64,000 nt of DNA from Streptomyces sp. IMTB 2501 (GCF_001953885.1 NZ_MQUS01000009.1:277-64276); one strand, 5' to 3'; counted from the first letter of the stretch, positions 17,004 through 27,912 are shown. The notes: generated by a model not told the origin, from the letters alone. Program-made: numbers and translations.

Positions 17004-17081
17004 TCGGGGCGGCTGGCGCCTGTCCGGCGGATCAGGTCGCAGGAAATCGACGGCACCCCGTCTGGATCCGTCGGACAAGCC

Positions 17082-17294
17082 CTAGGCCGCGTCGGCGTGC
17101 AGGCTCATCGGCCCGTAGATCTCGGTGCCCTCCTCGAACAGCCGCACCTGGTCGGCCCCGCCCTCCAGCAGCGCCTTCCAGTGCTCCCCGATCCAGGACT
17201 CGGCATCCCCCTGCGTGGTGAACTCCTCGGGCTGCACCGCGGGCTGGACCTCCGTCCCGTCGGCCTTCTCGAACCGCCACGTCCATGCCGTCAT
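17082..17294 (-). CDS. Small conserved acidic protein (70 aa)
   Basis: A soluble 70-residue protein (MTAWTWRFEKADG...) rich in Glu and Trp, with no membrane segment or motif I recognise. A strong AAGGAGG lies directly before the ATG at 17294. Compact size and strong translation signals argue that it is real and well expressed. It is divergent from the cobU fusion gene. Function unknown. Confidence 0.8.
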   Translation of the reverse strand: MTAWTWRFEKADGTEVQPAVQPEEFTTQGDAESWIGEHWKALLEGGADQVRLFEEGTEIYGPMSLHADAA

Positions 17295-17373
17295 CCGGTC
17301 CTCCTTCGATCCGACACCTGCTGGAAGACTAGCCGGAAGCGCAAGACCTGAACGGACAGGCGAAAATCGACCC

Positions 17374-18576
17374 GTGGAAGTGACTCTGCTCGGTACCGGT
17401 GCCCCGGCCGGACTGCCCCGGCCCGACTGCCCCTGCGCCGCCTGCGCGACCGCGCTGGGGCCGGATGCCCGGGCAGCGACGGCCGTACTGGTGGACGGGA
17501 CGCTGCTGCTCGACCTGACACCGGGCGTGGCGTTCGCGGCGGCGCGGGCCGGGCATTCGCTGGGCGGCGTACGGCAGGTGCTGCTGTCGCATCCGCACGA
17601 CGGGCCGTCGGTGGAGGTGCCGGCCGGGCTGCCGCAGCCCGGGCGAGTGCCGGACGGGCGGGAGTTGGCGCTGCTGACGGGGCATCGGGTGCGGGCCGTG
17701 GCGATGGACGCGGGCGGCACCGGGTACGCGGTGACCGGGCCGGACGGACAGCGGCTGCTGTATCTGCCGCCGGGCGGGGCGCCGGCCGGTCTGGAGGCGG
17801 CGACGGCGGAGTCGTACCACCTCGTCCTCGCGGACGTCGTGGGCCGCCCGGACGCGTTGGCCCGGCTGCGGGCGGTGGGTTCGGCCGGTGCGACGACGGA
17901 TGTGGTCGCCGTCCATCTCGACCACGACGTGCCGCCGGGCGCGGAGTTGCGGCGCCGGCTGGCGGCGGCCGGGGCGCGGGCGGTGCCGGACGGTGCGACG
18001 CTGGCGGTCGGCGCGTACGAGGACGTACCGGACGTGCCGCGCCGGACGCTGGTGCTGGGCGGGGCGCGCTCGGGCAAGTCGGTGGAGGCCGAGCGACGGC
18101 TGGAGTCCTTCCCGGACGTGCTGTACGTGGCGACCGGCGGGACGCGGGGCGGGGACAGCGAGTGGGCGGAGCGGGTGGCCGTGCACCGGGAGCGGCGGCC
18201 GGGATCGTGGCGTACGGCGGAGACGACGGATCTGGTGCCGCTGTTGCGGGAGGACGGGCCGCCGTTGCTGATCGACTGTCTGTCGCTGTGGCTGACGGAT
18301 GTCATGGACTCCGTGGGGGCGTGGGACGACGCGGAGTGGGCGGGCGGTGGGGAGAAGGCGCTGCGGGAGCGGGTGCGGGAGCTGGCGGCCGCCGTGCGGG
18401 GTACCCGGCGGACCGTTGTCGCCGTGTCGAACGAGGTGGGGTCGGGGATCGTGCCGGCGACCGCGTCCGGGCGGCGGTACCGGGATGAACTGGGGCGGCT
18501 GAACACGGCGTTCGGGGCGGAGTGCGAGCAGGTGGTGCTGGTGGTCGCCGGTCAGGCGTTGGTGCTCCGGGGTTGA
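17374..18576 (+). CDS. cobU: CobU (adenosylcobinamide kinase/guanylyltransferase) with N-terminal metallo-beta-lactamase-like domain
   Basis: A 400-aa fusion. The C-terminal 180 residues are CobU: P-loop LVLGGARSGKSVEAE (about residue 225), VLYVATGG, VHRERRPGSWRT with the His-Arg motif, LLIDCLSLWLTDVM and VSNEVGSGIVP. CobU phosphorylates adenosylcobinamide and transfers GMP to it. Residues 1-200 resemble a small metallo-beta-lactamase fold (VTLLGTGAPAGLPRPDCPCAAC), but the usual HxHxDH is reduced to SHPHDGPS, so catalysis there is doubtful. The GTG at 17374 is chosen; there is no clear SD. cobT and cobS lie downstream but are separated by other genes. Confidence 0.87.
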   Translation: MEVTLLGTGAPAGLPRPDCPCAACATALGPDARAATAVLVDGTLLLDLTPGVAFAAARAGHSLGGVRQVLLSHPHDGPSVEVPAGLPQPGRVPDGRELALLTGHRVRAVAMDAGGTGYAVTGPDGQRLLYLPPGGAPAGLEAATAESYHLVLADVVGRPDALARLRAVGSAGATTDVVAVHLDHDVPPGAELRRRLAAAGARAVPDGATLAVGAYEDVPDVPRRTLVLGGARSGKSVEAERRLESFPDVLYVATGGTRGGDSEWAERVAVHRERRPGSWRTAETTDLVPLLREDGPPLLIDCLSLWLTDVMDSVGAWDDAEWAGGGEKALRERVRELAAAVRGTRRTVVAVSNEVGSGIVPATASGRRYRDELGRLNTAFGAECEQVVLVVAGQALVLRG

Positions 18577-18614
18577 GCGGCGCCGGGTGCCGCGGCGGGA
18601 CCACGCACTCGCGG

Positions 18615-19598
18615 TCAGCGGACGGCCTTGCGCGCCACGATTCTGTACGCGTTGGAAAAGGGAGTGCGGCGGACGAACGGCGCCAGGACGTGGTCGAGGG
18701 CGGACGCCACGTCCAGCAAGGGTGCTGCGGCAAACCTCAGCAGGGCGTGGGGAGCCGAGGCCAGGGCGACGGCTCCCGAGAGGTCGTAGGGGATGTGCGG
18801 GGCGTGGCGGTCCGTGATGAGGATCGCGCAGCCCAGCGCCTCCAGTTCCGCGCGCAGGTTGGGCAGGGGCATCAGGTGGAGGTGGCGGGGCTGGCCGTGG
18901 GGGAGCCACCATCTGCCGAGGAGGGCGGCGAACGCGCTGCGTGGGTTGGCGACTTCCAGGACCAGGTGGCCGCCGGGGCGCAGCACCGTCAGGGCCGCGC
19001 GGAGTTCGGCGCGCGGGTCGGGGGTGTGCTCCAGGTGGCGGAACATGCTGACCACGTCGTAGCGGCCGCGCAGCCGGGCCGCCGTCCCGGGGGTGGCGAG
19101 GTAGCCGCGGTGGGCCTCCTCGACCCGCTCCTCCAGCTGCGCCTGCTGCACCCGGGCCGTCGGGTCCAGGCCGTCGAAGCTCGTGTACGGGAAGAACTCC
19201 TTGGCCGCCTCGGGAAAGCCGGCGTGGCCCGTGCCCACGTCCAGCCAGCTCTCCGCCTCGGCCAGCGCCGACAGCTTGTAGGCGGTGGCGCGGTGCCGGC
19301 GGCGGACCGCGCGGGTGGACAGCACCCGGGCGGTGAACTCCTCCAAGTGCCGTACGTAGAAGTCCCGGTGGTAGAAGGCGAGCCCCTCCGCCGTGAGCCG
19401 GGGGTTCTGGAAGGCGTGGCCGCAGTCACGGCACTGGTCGAGGACGAACCTGCCCGGCCGGTGGCGCAGCGGGTCGCCGGCCCGCACCCGGGTGCGCAGC
19501 CGTGCGGAGCCGCACCAGGGGCAGTTCTCGCGGCGCGGTTCCAGGAACGGGTCAAAGGACCGCGCGAGGGTCTTCGGGGTGACGGGCGAGGTCGGCAT
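18615..19598 (-). CDS. Zinc-ribbon plus SAM-dependent methyltransferase
   Basis: A 327-aa protein. Residues 20-55 form a four-Cys zinc ribbon (CPWCGS...CRDCGHAF). This is followed by a class I methyltransferase domain with motif I SWLDVGTGHAGFPEAA (about 108), VVSMFRHLEHTPDPRAEL and LRPGGHLVLEV. The architecture recalls methyltransferases acting on sugars, lipids or small molecules, and the substrate is unknown. The ATG at 19598 has CAGGGAGC at proper spacing; an ATG seven codons upstream has none. It is oriented against the cob genes on either side. Confidence 0.82.
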   Translation of the reverse strand: MPTSPVTPKTLARSFDPFLEPRRENCPWCGSARLRTRVRAGDPLRHRPGRFVLDQCRDCGHAFQNPRLTAEGLAFYHRDFYVRHLEEFTARVLSTRAVRRRHRATAYKLSALAEAESWLDVGTGHAGFPEAAKEFFPYTSFDGLDPTARVQQAQLEERVEEAHRGYLATPGTAARLRGRYDVVSMFRHLEHTPDPRAELRAALTVLRPGGHLVLEVANPRSAFAALLGRWWLPHGQPRHLHLMPLPNLRAELEALGCAILITDRHAPHIPYDLSGAVALASAPHALLRFAAAPLLDVASALDHVLAPFVRRTPFSNAYRIVARKAVR

Positions 19599-19718
19599 GG
19601 GCTGCTCCCTGAGCGACATTCCACGACAAAACGGAAAGTATGGGATCCAGATCTTGGGTGCAATGACGTCGTAGGGGTGTGGTGGCCATGTGGCGCGGAA
19701 GCGTTCGTTCTCTGGCGG

Positions 19719-19724
19719 TACTGT
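19719..19724 (+). promoter_or_regulatory. -10 box of probable leaderless cobT transcript
   Basis: TACTGT ends seven bases before the cobT ATG; no Shine-Dalgarno sequence is present. Confidence 0.5.
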
Positions 19725-19731
19725 TCGGCGA

Positions 19732-20829
19732 ATGAGCAGGCTTAATCTGGACGACTTCACCGATCTGATCGAGCGCCCGGACGGGGGCGTGCGCCGTGAC
19801 GCCGAGGCCCGACGGGAGCGCCAGATCGTGCCGGGCGGGGCGCTGGGCCGCCTCGACGAGCTGGGCGAGTGGCTGGCCGCCGCACAGAGCGCCGTACCGG
19901 TACGGCCCATCGAGCGGCCGCGGGTGATCCTCTTCGCCGGTGACCACGGCATCGCCGAACTGGGTGTCTCGGCACGGCCCGCGGGCGGCGCGGAGCAGCT
20001 GGTCCGGGCGGTGCTGGAGGGTGCGAGCCCGGTGTCCGTGCTCGCACGCCGGCAGGAGGTGCCCGTGCGGATCGTGGACATGGCCCTGGACTGCGCACCG
20101 GACGCCTTCCCGGAGGACGTCGCACGGCACCGGGTGCGGCGCGGCAGCGGCCGTATCGACATCGAGGACGCGCTCACCCTGGACGAGGCCGAGGCGGCGC
20201 TGCGCGCGGGTGTCGCGGTCGCCGACGAGGAGGCCGACTCGGGTACGGACCTGGTGGTGCTCGGGGACGTCAGCGTGGGCGGGACCACGGCCGCGGCGGT
20301 GCTGATCGCCGCGCTGTGCGGGACCGACGCGTCGGTGGTGACCGGGCGGGGCGGGTTCGCGATCGACGACCTGGCGTGGATGCGCAAGTGCGCGGCGATC
20401 CGGGACGCGCTCAGGCGGGCACGGCCGGTGCTCGGGGACCAGTTGCAGCTGCTGGCGACCGTGGGCGGGGCCGACCTCGCGGCGATGACCGGCTTCCTGC
20501 TGCAGTGCGCGGTGCGGAAGCTGCCGGTGATCCTGGACGGCGTCGTGGCCGCCGCCTGCGCGCTGGTCGGGCAGCGCATCGCCTTCCGGGCGCCGGACTG
20601 GTGGCTGGCCGGGCACGACAGCGGGGAGCCGGGGCAGGCGAAGGCCCTGGACCGGATGGCCCTGGAGCCGCTGCTGGAGCAGGGCGTGAAGGTCGGCGAG
20701 GGCACGGGAGCCCTGCTGGCGCTTCCCCTGGTACGGAGCGCTGCCGCGCTGGCTGCCGAGCTTCCCGAGAAGCCGGAGGCCGAGAAGGAGCCGGAGGAGA
20801 AGGAGCCGGAGGAGAGGGAGAGCGAGTAG
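19732..20829 (+). CDS. cobT: Nicotinate-nucleotide--dimethylbenzimidazole phosphoribosyltransferase
   Basis: A 365-aa enzyme that makes alpha-ribazole phosphate, the lower nucleotide of cobalamin. The catalytic base region KVGEGTGALLALPLV (Glu near residue 323) and the ILFAGDHGIAELGVS segment are intact. The last 25 residues form a highly charged Glu/Pro/Lys repeat (EKEPEEKEPEERES) that lies outside the fold and is probably disordered. The ATG at 19732 directly follows a -10 box, so the message is probably leaderless. It belongs with cobU and cobS functionally although other genes intervene. Confidence 0.93.
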   Translation: MSRLNLDDFTDLIERPDGGVRRDAEARRERQIVPGGALGRLDELGEWLAAAQSAVPVRPIERPRVILFAGDHGIAELGVSARPAGGAEQLVRAVLEGASPVSVLARRQEVPVRIVDMALDCAPDAFPEDVARHRVRRGSGRIDIEDALTLDEAEAALRAGVAVADEEADSGTDLVVLGDVSVGGTTAAAVLIAALCGTDASVVTGRGGFAIDDLAWMRKCAAIRDALRRARPVLGDQLQLLATVGGADLAAMTGFLLQCAVRKLPVILDGVVAAACALVGQRIAFRAPDWWLAGHDSGEPGQAKALDRMALEPLLEQGVKVGEGTGALLALPLVRSAAALAAELPEKPEAEKEPEEKEPEERESE

Positions 20830-20959
20830 TCGGGTTTCGGCCGGTTCGGCACCCCCCACTGTCTCAAGGGTGCGGGAGGACCGGCGGAAGCCACGGGCGG
20901 AGCCCCAGGGGACAGAGGGCGCCCCGGCGGAAAAGTGCGGTTCGTCAGGGCAGCGCCCA

Positions 20960-20965
20960 TATGAT
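20960..20965 (+). promoter_or_regulatory. -10 box before the lysyltransferase-like gene
   Basis: TATGAT, close to the optimal TATAAT, eight bases before the ATG at 20974. No SD is seen, so a leaderless message is likely. Confidence 0.5.
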
Positions 20966-20973
20966 CCTGACCC

Positions 20974-22833
<1,860 letters not shown>

Positions 22834-22843
22834 GGAACATCCG

Positions 22844-23608
22844 ATGAGAACGCTCGCCCGCTGGGCCCGTGAGGAGTGGGGGCTGCTGTACGTCACCGTA
22901 CGGGAAGCCCTGCTGAAGCGGCGCCTGCGGGCGGTGCCGATGACGCTCGGGGCGGTGTGCCTGACGTCCCTTCTGCAGTATGTGCAGAACCGGGAGTGGG
23001 GCTACCAGTTCGTGCAGAACGTGGGCGCCGTACGGGCCGAGGACCCGCTGGGACTGGCCCTGCTCCGCACTCCCCTGTCGCTGTACGTGCCGGCGCTGGA
23101 TCTGCCGGTGTGGGGCGCGCTGGCGCAGATCCTGCTGGTGTTCGGGATCGCCGAGGTGGCCATCGGCTGGTGGCGGACGCTGGTCATCGCCTACGTCGCC
23201 ACGCTCGCCGGCACCCTGTACGCGCGCGTCGGCATCTCGCTCGGCGCACACGCCCCGTTCGGGCTGCCGTGGACGGACGCGCAGGTGGTCGACACCGGCC
23301 CGTCGGCGGCCGTGGTGGGGCTCGCCGTGTTCGTGGCCTGGCGGTACGGCGCCTATATGACGGCGGGCGCGGTGACCTTGGCCATGGTGGCCGAGGTGCT
23401 GATCAAGGAGAACCTGGCGGGCAAGGAACATCTCGCCGCGCTGATGGCGGTGGGGCTGCTGTGCCTGATCGTGGCCGTGCGGCACCGCCGCGGGCACGGG
23501 CTGCGGCTCCGGATGCGGCGCGGATACGGCCGGCTGACGCGGCGCGGTCAGCGGCGGTCGGGCAGCCGGACCGGACGCGGGTCGGGTTTGCCGCCGATCA
23601 AGTCGTGA
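22844..23608 (+). CDS. Polytopic membrane protein of unknown function
   Basis: A 254-aa protein with about five or six hydrophobic segments (roughly residues 32-50, 85-110, 115-135, 155-175 and 195-215) and a strongly basic C-terminal tail (RRGHGLRLRMRRGYGRLTRRG). The ATG at 22844 follows GAGGAAC, which overlaps the stop of the lysyltransferase-like gene, so the two are one operon and may act together at the membrane. Rhomboid-like fold is possible, but I see no Ser-His dyad I would trust. The 3' end overlaps the convergent gene by 61 bases. Confidence 0.75.
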   Translation: MRTLARWAREEWGLLYVTVREALLKRRLRAVPMTLGAVCLTSLLQYVQNREWGYQFVQNVGAVRAEDPLGLALLRTPLSLYVPALDLPVWGALAQILLVFGIAEVAIGWWRTLVIAYVATLAGTLYARVGISLGAHAPFGLPWTDAQVVDTGPSAAVVGLAVFVAWRYGAYMTAGAVTLAMVAEVLIKENLAGKEHLAALMAVGLLCLIVAVRHRRGHGLRLRMRRGYGRLTRRGQRRSGSRTGRGSGLPPIKS

Positions 23609-24312
23609 AGGGCGCGGCGCGGCTTGGCCCAGCGGCGGTCGTGGTGGTAGGCGCGCAGGGCGGCCTTGGCGCGGGCGCGCGGGCGGCGGCCGTAGAAGCG
23701 GCGGGCCCACGGGGAGTCGGGGCGGGCCAGCCGGACGGCGCCGACCAGCGCGACCAGCGGCACGACCGCGCCGAAGACCGCGATGCGCGTCTTGCCCTTG
23801 CTCAGGGCGACGAGCGCGAAGAGGAAGTTCACGCCGATGGTGGTGAGGGCACCGCCGCGGTCCTGAAGTTCCTCCGGGGACAGGTCGTTGACGCCGAACG
23901 GGGAGAATCCGGCGAGCAGCAGCCCGACGAGCGCGGCGGTGAGCACGACGACCTCGACGCTCTTGCGGCCCTCCTCGCTCCAGTAGACGTCGTCCAGGTG
24001 CAGGATCAGCGCGAACTCGTCCAGCACCAGCCCGGCACCGATGCCGAACACGACGGCGGCGACGGCCCCGCCCGCGCCGTGCCGGTCGCTGGCCACGGCG
24101 CCGAATCCGCCGACGACGGTGAGGACGACGCCGGGCACGACGTGGTGGATGTGCAGCCCGCCCGCCTTGACGTTGCCGAACGGGCCCTTGCCGGCCCGGA
24201 TCAGGCGGGTGATCACGCGCGTGACGACGAAGGTGAGCACGAAGGAGGTGAGGGCGAGCAACAGCGGGAGCTTGCCCGGTTCGACGATGTTCCGTACCCA
24301 CCAGTGCCCCAT
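23548..24312 (-). CDS. Polytopic membrane protein of unknown function
   Basis: A 254-aa protein with about six membrane helices. Conserved-looking polar features lie inside the membrane region: GGLHIHHVVPG and LDEFALILHLDDVYW, which place His and acidic residues together and could bind metal. The C-terminus is basic and soluble (FYGRRPRARAKAALRAYHHDRRWAKPRR). The ATG is at 24312. It converges with the previous gene and diverges from cobS. No function is known to me. Confidence 0.75.
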   Translation of the reverse strand: MGHWWVRNIVEPGKLPLLLALTSFVLTFVVTRVITRLIRAGKGPFGNVKAGGLHIHHVVPGVVLTVVGGFGAVASDRHGAGGAVAAVVFGIGAGLVLDEFALILHLDDVYWSEEGRKSVEVVVLTAALVGLLLAGFSPFGVNDLSPEELQDRGGALTTIGVNFLFALVALSKGKTRIAVFGAVVPLVALVGAVRLARPDSPWARRFYGRRPRARAKAALRAYHHDRRWAKPRRALHDLIGGKPDPRPVRLPDRR

Positions 24313-24360
24313 ATGCGCACCTTATCCCCGGGTGCGGCGGGCGGCTCCGCGACCGCCGGG

Positions 24361-24366
24361 TAACCT
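24361..24366 (+). promoter_or_regulatory. -10 box of probable leaderless cobS transcript
   Basis: TAACCT lies six bases before the cobS GTG, with no Shine-Dalgarno sequence. Confidence 0.5.
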
Positions 24367-24372
24367 TCGCCG

Positions 24373-25158
24373 GTGCTCAAGTCCTCCCCTCACGACGGCC
24401 TGCGCTTCGCCTTCGGCACCCTCACCGTGCTGCCCGTCCGGGTGCGCCGCTGGGACCGGGGGGCCGCACGCGCAGGGATGCTGACCGCCCCCGTGGCCGG
24501 GCTGGTCGTCGGCGTCTGCGCGGCCGGACTCGGGCTGCTCCTGCTCCTGCTGGGCGCCGGCCCGCTGCTCGCCGCGGTCGGCTCCGTGGCCGTACCCGCC
24601 GCCCTGACCCGCGGGCTGCATCTCGACGGGCTCGCCGACACCGCCGACGGGCTGGGCAGCGGCAAGCCCGCGGAGGACGCGCTACGGATCATGAAGCAGT
24701 CGGACATCGGCCCGTTCGGCGTCATCACCCTGGTCCTGGTGCTGCTGGCCCAGGTCGCGGTACTGGCACAGCTCTACGGCGACTCCTGGGGGCGGGGAGC
24801 ACTGGCGGCCGTCGTCTCGGCCGCAGCGGCCAGGCTCGCGCTCACGCTGGCCGCCCGCACCGGAGTGCCGGCCGCCCGGCCGGAGGGGCTGGGGGCGGCG
24901 GTGGCCGGTGTGGTGCCGCTGCCTGGCGCCCTCGCCATGGCGGCCGCCGTCACGATCGGTGCGGCCGCGTGGGGCGCGGCCCTCGGCCCGTACGGTGCGC
25001 TGCGCGCGGCGGCCGCGGTACCGCTGTCCCTGGCCACGGCCGAACTCCTGCTCCGCCGCTGCGTGCGCCGGTTCGGCGGGGTGACGGGGGATGTCTTCGG
25101 CGCACTGGAGGAAACGGCGGCAACGGCCGCGCTCGTGGTCCTGGCCTTCGGCCCCTAG
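24373..25158 (+). CDS. cobS: Adenosylcobinamide-GDP ribazoletransferase (cobalamin synthase)
   Basis: A 261-aa integral membrane enzyme that joins adenosylcobinamide-GDP and alpha-ribazole to form adenosylcobalamin (phosphate). The N-terminal FAFGTLTVLPVRV and the metal-binding DGLADTADGLGSG...MKQSDIGPFGV are the family hallmarks. Six or so helices follow. The start is the GTG at 24373, directly after a -10 box. It completes the nucleotide-loop set with CobU and CobT. Confidence 0.95.
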   Translation: MLKSSPHDGLRFAFGTLTVLPVRVRRWDRGAARAGMLTAPVAGLVVGVCAAGLGLLLLLLGAGPLLAAVGSVAVPAALTRGLHLDGLADTADGLGSGKPAEDALRIMKQSDIGPFGVITLVLVLLAQVAVLAQLYGDSWGRGALAAVVSAAAARLALTLAARTGVPAARPEGLGAAVAGVVPLPGALAMAAAVTIGAAAWGAALGPYGALRAAAAVPLSLATAELLLRRCVRRFGGVTGDVFGALEETAATAALVVLAFGP

Positions 25159-25225
25159 GGCCTGCTGTCGGCCGCTAGGATCTTTGCCCGTACACGGACA
25201 GAGAGTTGTGATTCGGGGGACTTCC

Positions 25226-25897
25226 GTGCTGAGGCTGCGCCGCGCCATCGCCTGGTTCATGGATTTCGCGTTGGTGGCGGCGGCAGCCGCTCTGTTCGCG
25301 ATCCTCACCTTCCACAGAATCAGCGCGCTGGTGACCGACGTGCCCTCGCTGGCCGCGAAGGGCGGCCTCGACCTGGTCACTTCGCGCGGTGACGTCATCG
25401 GCGCCTCCGAGCAGCTCGGCCTGTCCCTGTGGGACGGGATCGTGCTGGACGTGGAGGAGGCCCTCGGCGCGCTCGTCGTCGTCACGTTCCTCTACCAGTG
25501 GGCCTGTCTCACACTGCTCGGCCGCACCCTCGGCAAGGGCATGCTCGGTCTGCGCGTCACCCCGCGGGTGTCCCGGCACGCCCTGCGCCGGGCCGCCGTC
25601 ACCACCGCCGCCGACGTCGCGGTGTACGCGCTGGCCTGTGTCCTGCTGATCGAGCAGCAGTTCGCGCTGTCGGTGCTGGTGTGGGCCGTCGCGGTGGTGC
25701 TGTTCCTGGTCAACGCCCTGACGGTGCTCTTCCCCGGCCGCCGCTCCCTCGCCGACCGGCTGGCCGGCACCTCCGTCGTGGGTGCGTTCCAGCGGTCCCA
25801 GGGCCTTACGGGCACCGATGGCCGTGGCTCGTTCGCGGGTGCGCGGGAGGCGGAGATGGCCACGACGCCACGCACAGGTGAACATGCGCAGGAATGA
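25226..25897 (+). CDS. RDD-family membrane protein
   Basis: A 223-aa protein with a first helix beginning at the RDD-like stretch RRAIAWFMDFALVAAAA, a second near residue 80 (ALGALVVVTFLYQWACLTLL), then GRTLGKGMLGLRV, the family's second signature, and two more helices. RDD proteins are small membrane proteins, some tied to ion or compatible-solute handling. The GTG at 25226 follows GGGGGA. A TAGGAT box at 25176-25181 may be the promoter. The C-terminal 40 residues look disordered. Confidence 0.8.
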   Translation: MLRLRRAIAWFMDFALVAAAAALFAILTFHRISALVTDVPSLAAKGGLDLVTSRGDVIGASEQLGLSLWDGIVLDVEEALGALVVVTFLYQWACLTLLGRTLGKGMLGLRVTPRVSRHALRRAAVTTAADVAVYALACVLLIEQQFALSVLVWAVAVVLFLVNALTVLFPGRRSLADRLAGTSVVGAFQRSQGLTGTDGRGSFAGAREAEMATTPRTGEHAQE

Positions 25898-26063
25898 GCG
25901 AGGGCGCACACGCGCGTAGTCTCGTTCCGGGTGTTCGCCGACAGGGTGAAGGCCCCGGTTGCCACCTGCGCCCAGGTCTGGACCTAAGGTCGGCTCTCGG
26001 GCCCGGTCGACCCACCCCACTTCGGCCACAGCAACTTCACATCGGAAGCGAGAACTCACCACC

Positions 26064-27608
26064 GTGACTGCTCTGACTCTCAGCACCGCAGCGGCGCCCG
26101 GCCTGCGGGCCGACGCGATCGTGATCGGTGTCGCCAAGGGCACCAAAGGCCCCGTCGTAGCGCCGGGCGCCGAGGCCGTGGACAAGGCGTACGACGGCAA
26201 GCTGGCCGGCGTCCTGGAGGCCCTCGGTGCCTCGGGTGCCGAGGGCGAGCTGACGAAGCTGCCCGCACCGGCCGGCTTCAAGGCCCCGATCGTCGTGGCG
26301 GTCGGCCTGGGCGCGGGGCCGGACGCCAAGAGCGAGAACGAGGGCGACGAGGCCTACGGCGCCGAGGCCCTGCGCAAGGCCGCCGGCGTGGCCGCCCGGG
26401 CGCTCGCCGGCTCGAAGAAGGCGGCGTTCGCGCTGCCGGTCGACGGCCCGGGTGCCGTCGGCGCGATCGGCGAGGGCGTGCTGCTCGGCGCGTACTCCTT
26501 CGACGTCTACAAGGACAACGCCAAGGACGCCAAGGCCAAGAACGGCAAGGCGCCGCTGGCCGAGGCCGCGCTGCTCGGCGGCAAGCCGCGCGACGCCGCC
26601 CACAAGGGTGCCGTCGCCCGCGCCGTCGCGGTCTGCGAGGAGCTGAACCGCGCCCGGGACCTGATCAACACCCCGCCGAACGACCTCACGCCCGAGGCGT
26701 TCGCCGCGGTCGCGCAGGCCGCGGCCAAGGAGCACGGCATCAAGGTGCAGGTGCTCGACGACAAGGCCCTGGTCAAGGGCGGCTACGGCGGCATCCTCGG
26801 GGTCGGCGGCGGCTCGGCGGCGACCCCGCGCCTGGTCAAGCTGACGTACACCCACCCGAAGGCGGAGAAGCACCTCGCCTTCGTCGGCAAGGGCATCACC
26901 TACGACTCGGGCGGCATCTCGCTGAAGCCGGCCGGTCACAACGAGACGATGAAGTGCGACATGAGTGGTGCCGCCGCCGTGTTCGCCTCGGTCGTCGCCG
27001 CCGCGCGCCTCGGCCTGGAGGCCAACGTCACCGGCTGGCTGGCGCTGGCCGAGAACATGCCGTCGGGCTCCGCCGTGCGCCCGGGTGACGTGCTGCGCAT
27101 GTACAGCGGCAAGACGGTGGAGGTGCTCAACACCGACGCCGAGGGCCGGCTGGTGCTCGCCGACGCGCTGTGGGCGGCCTCGCAGGAGAAGCCGGACGCG
27201 ATCGTGGACGTCGCGACCCTCACCGGCGCGATGATGCTGGCGCTGGGCAGCCGGACGTTCGGGGTCATGGCCAACGACGACGCGTTCCGCTCCGCGGTGC
27301 ACGAGGCGGCGGAGGAGGTCGGCGAGCCGGCCTGGCCGATGCCGCTGCCGGAACACCTGCGCAAGGGCATGGAGTCCCAGGTCGCGGACCTCGCGAACAT
27401 GGGTGAGCGGATGGGTGGCGGGCTGGTCGCCGGTCTCTTCCTGCGCGAGTTCGTGGCGGAGGGGATCACCTGGGCACACCTCGACATCGCCGGTCCGGCG
27501 TTCAACGAGGCCGGGCCGTTCGGGTACACGCCGAAGGGCGGCACGGGTTCCGCCGTGCGGACGCTGGTGCGGCTCGCGGAGCTCACCGCCTCCGGCGACC
27601 TGGGCTGA
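26064..27608 (+). CDS. pepA: Leucyl aminopeptidase (M17)
   Basis: A 514-aa cytosolic dizinc exopeptidase that removes N-terminal residues from peptides. The signature NTDAEGRLVLADAL (about residue 357), KGITYDSGGISLKP with the catalytic Lys and metal Asp, and MKCDMSGAAAV are all intact, so it should be active. The GTG at 26064 gives the standard N-terminus; the SD is weak. It precedes lpdA, a neighbourhood shared by other actinobacteria. Confidence 0.95.
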   Translation: MTALTLSTAAAPGLRADAIVIGVAKGTKGPVVAPGAEAVDKAYDGKLAGVLEALGASGAEGELTKLPAPAGFKAPIVVAVGLGAGPDAKSENEGDEAYGAEALRKAAGVAARALAGSKKAAFALPVDGPGAVGAIGEGVLLGAYSFDVYKDNAKDAKAKNGKAPLAEAALLGGKPRDAAHKGAVARAVAVCEELNRARDLINTPPNDLTPEAFAAVAQAAAKEHGIKVQVLDDKALVKGGYGGILGVGGGSAATPRLVKLTYTHPKAEKHLAFVGKGITYDSGGISLKPAGHNETMKCDMSGAAAVFASVVAAARLGLEANVTGWLALAENMPSGSAVRPGDVLRMYSGKTVEVLNTDAEGRLVLADALWAASQEKPDAIVDVATLTGAMMLALGSRTFGVMANDDAFRSAVHEAAEEVGEPAWPMPLPEHLRKGMESQVADLANMGERMGGGLVAGLFLREFVAEGITWAHLDIAGPAFNEAGPFGYTPKGGTGSAVRTLVRLAELTASGDLG

Positions 27609-27649
27609 ATCGCCTGAGCGCTCGGTCCATTCCGTAGTACGGCGACTGC

Positions 27650-27710
27650 AGGGGCGTGGGGGTTCGCGCCCACGCGGCGGAGCCGCAAATCGGCACAGCC
27701 CCGCGCCCCT
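27650..27710 (+). terminator. Repeat-derived hairpin after pepA
   Basis: Arms 27650-27661 and 27699-27710 pair at 11 of 12 positions, enclosing a second small hairpin. The right half (27675-27710) is a near copy of the element at 1381-1418. It is placed as a terminator 42 bases after the pepA stop. Confidence 0.65.
27675..27710. repeat. Dispersed intergenic repeat, copy 2
   Basis: Second copy of the element at 1381-1418, here forming one arm of a larger hairpin. Confidence 0.7.
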
Positions 27711-27912
27711 GCTCGTGCGCACCCTCGTTTTCAGCTGTACGTGGGGTGTCTCACACCCCGGCCCGGCGTCTCGTCCGCCTCGAACAAGTGCAAAGATGGA
27801 GCCCGGCAGGACAGGGCCCCCACCGAAGGGCCGAAGCATCAAGCGGCCGGACACCAGCCGCCCGCCGGTCATCGAAGACCGGCGCAAGGCGCACATGCAT
27901 GGAGGACGTGAC

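Larger units (their letters stand above)
27609..27912. other. Intergenic region between pepA and lpdA with repeat hairpin
   Basis: The left part is a repeat-based hairpin (27650-27710). The right part, about 27720-27912, should hold the lpdA promoter and ends with the lpdA Shine-Dalgarno GGAGGAC. No gene is seen. Confidence 0.6.
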
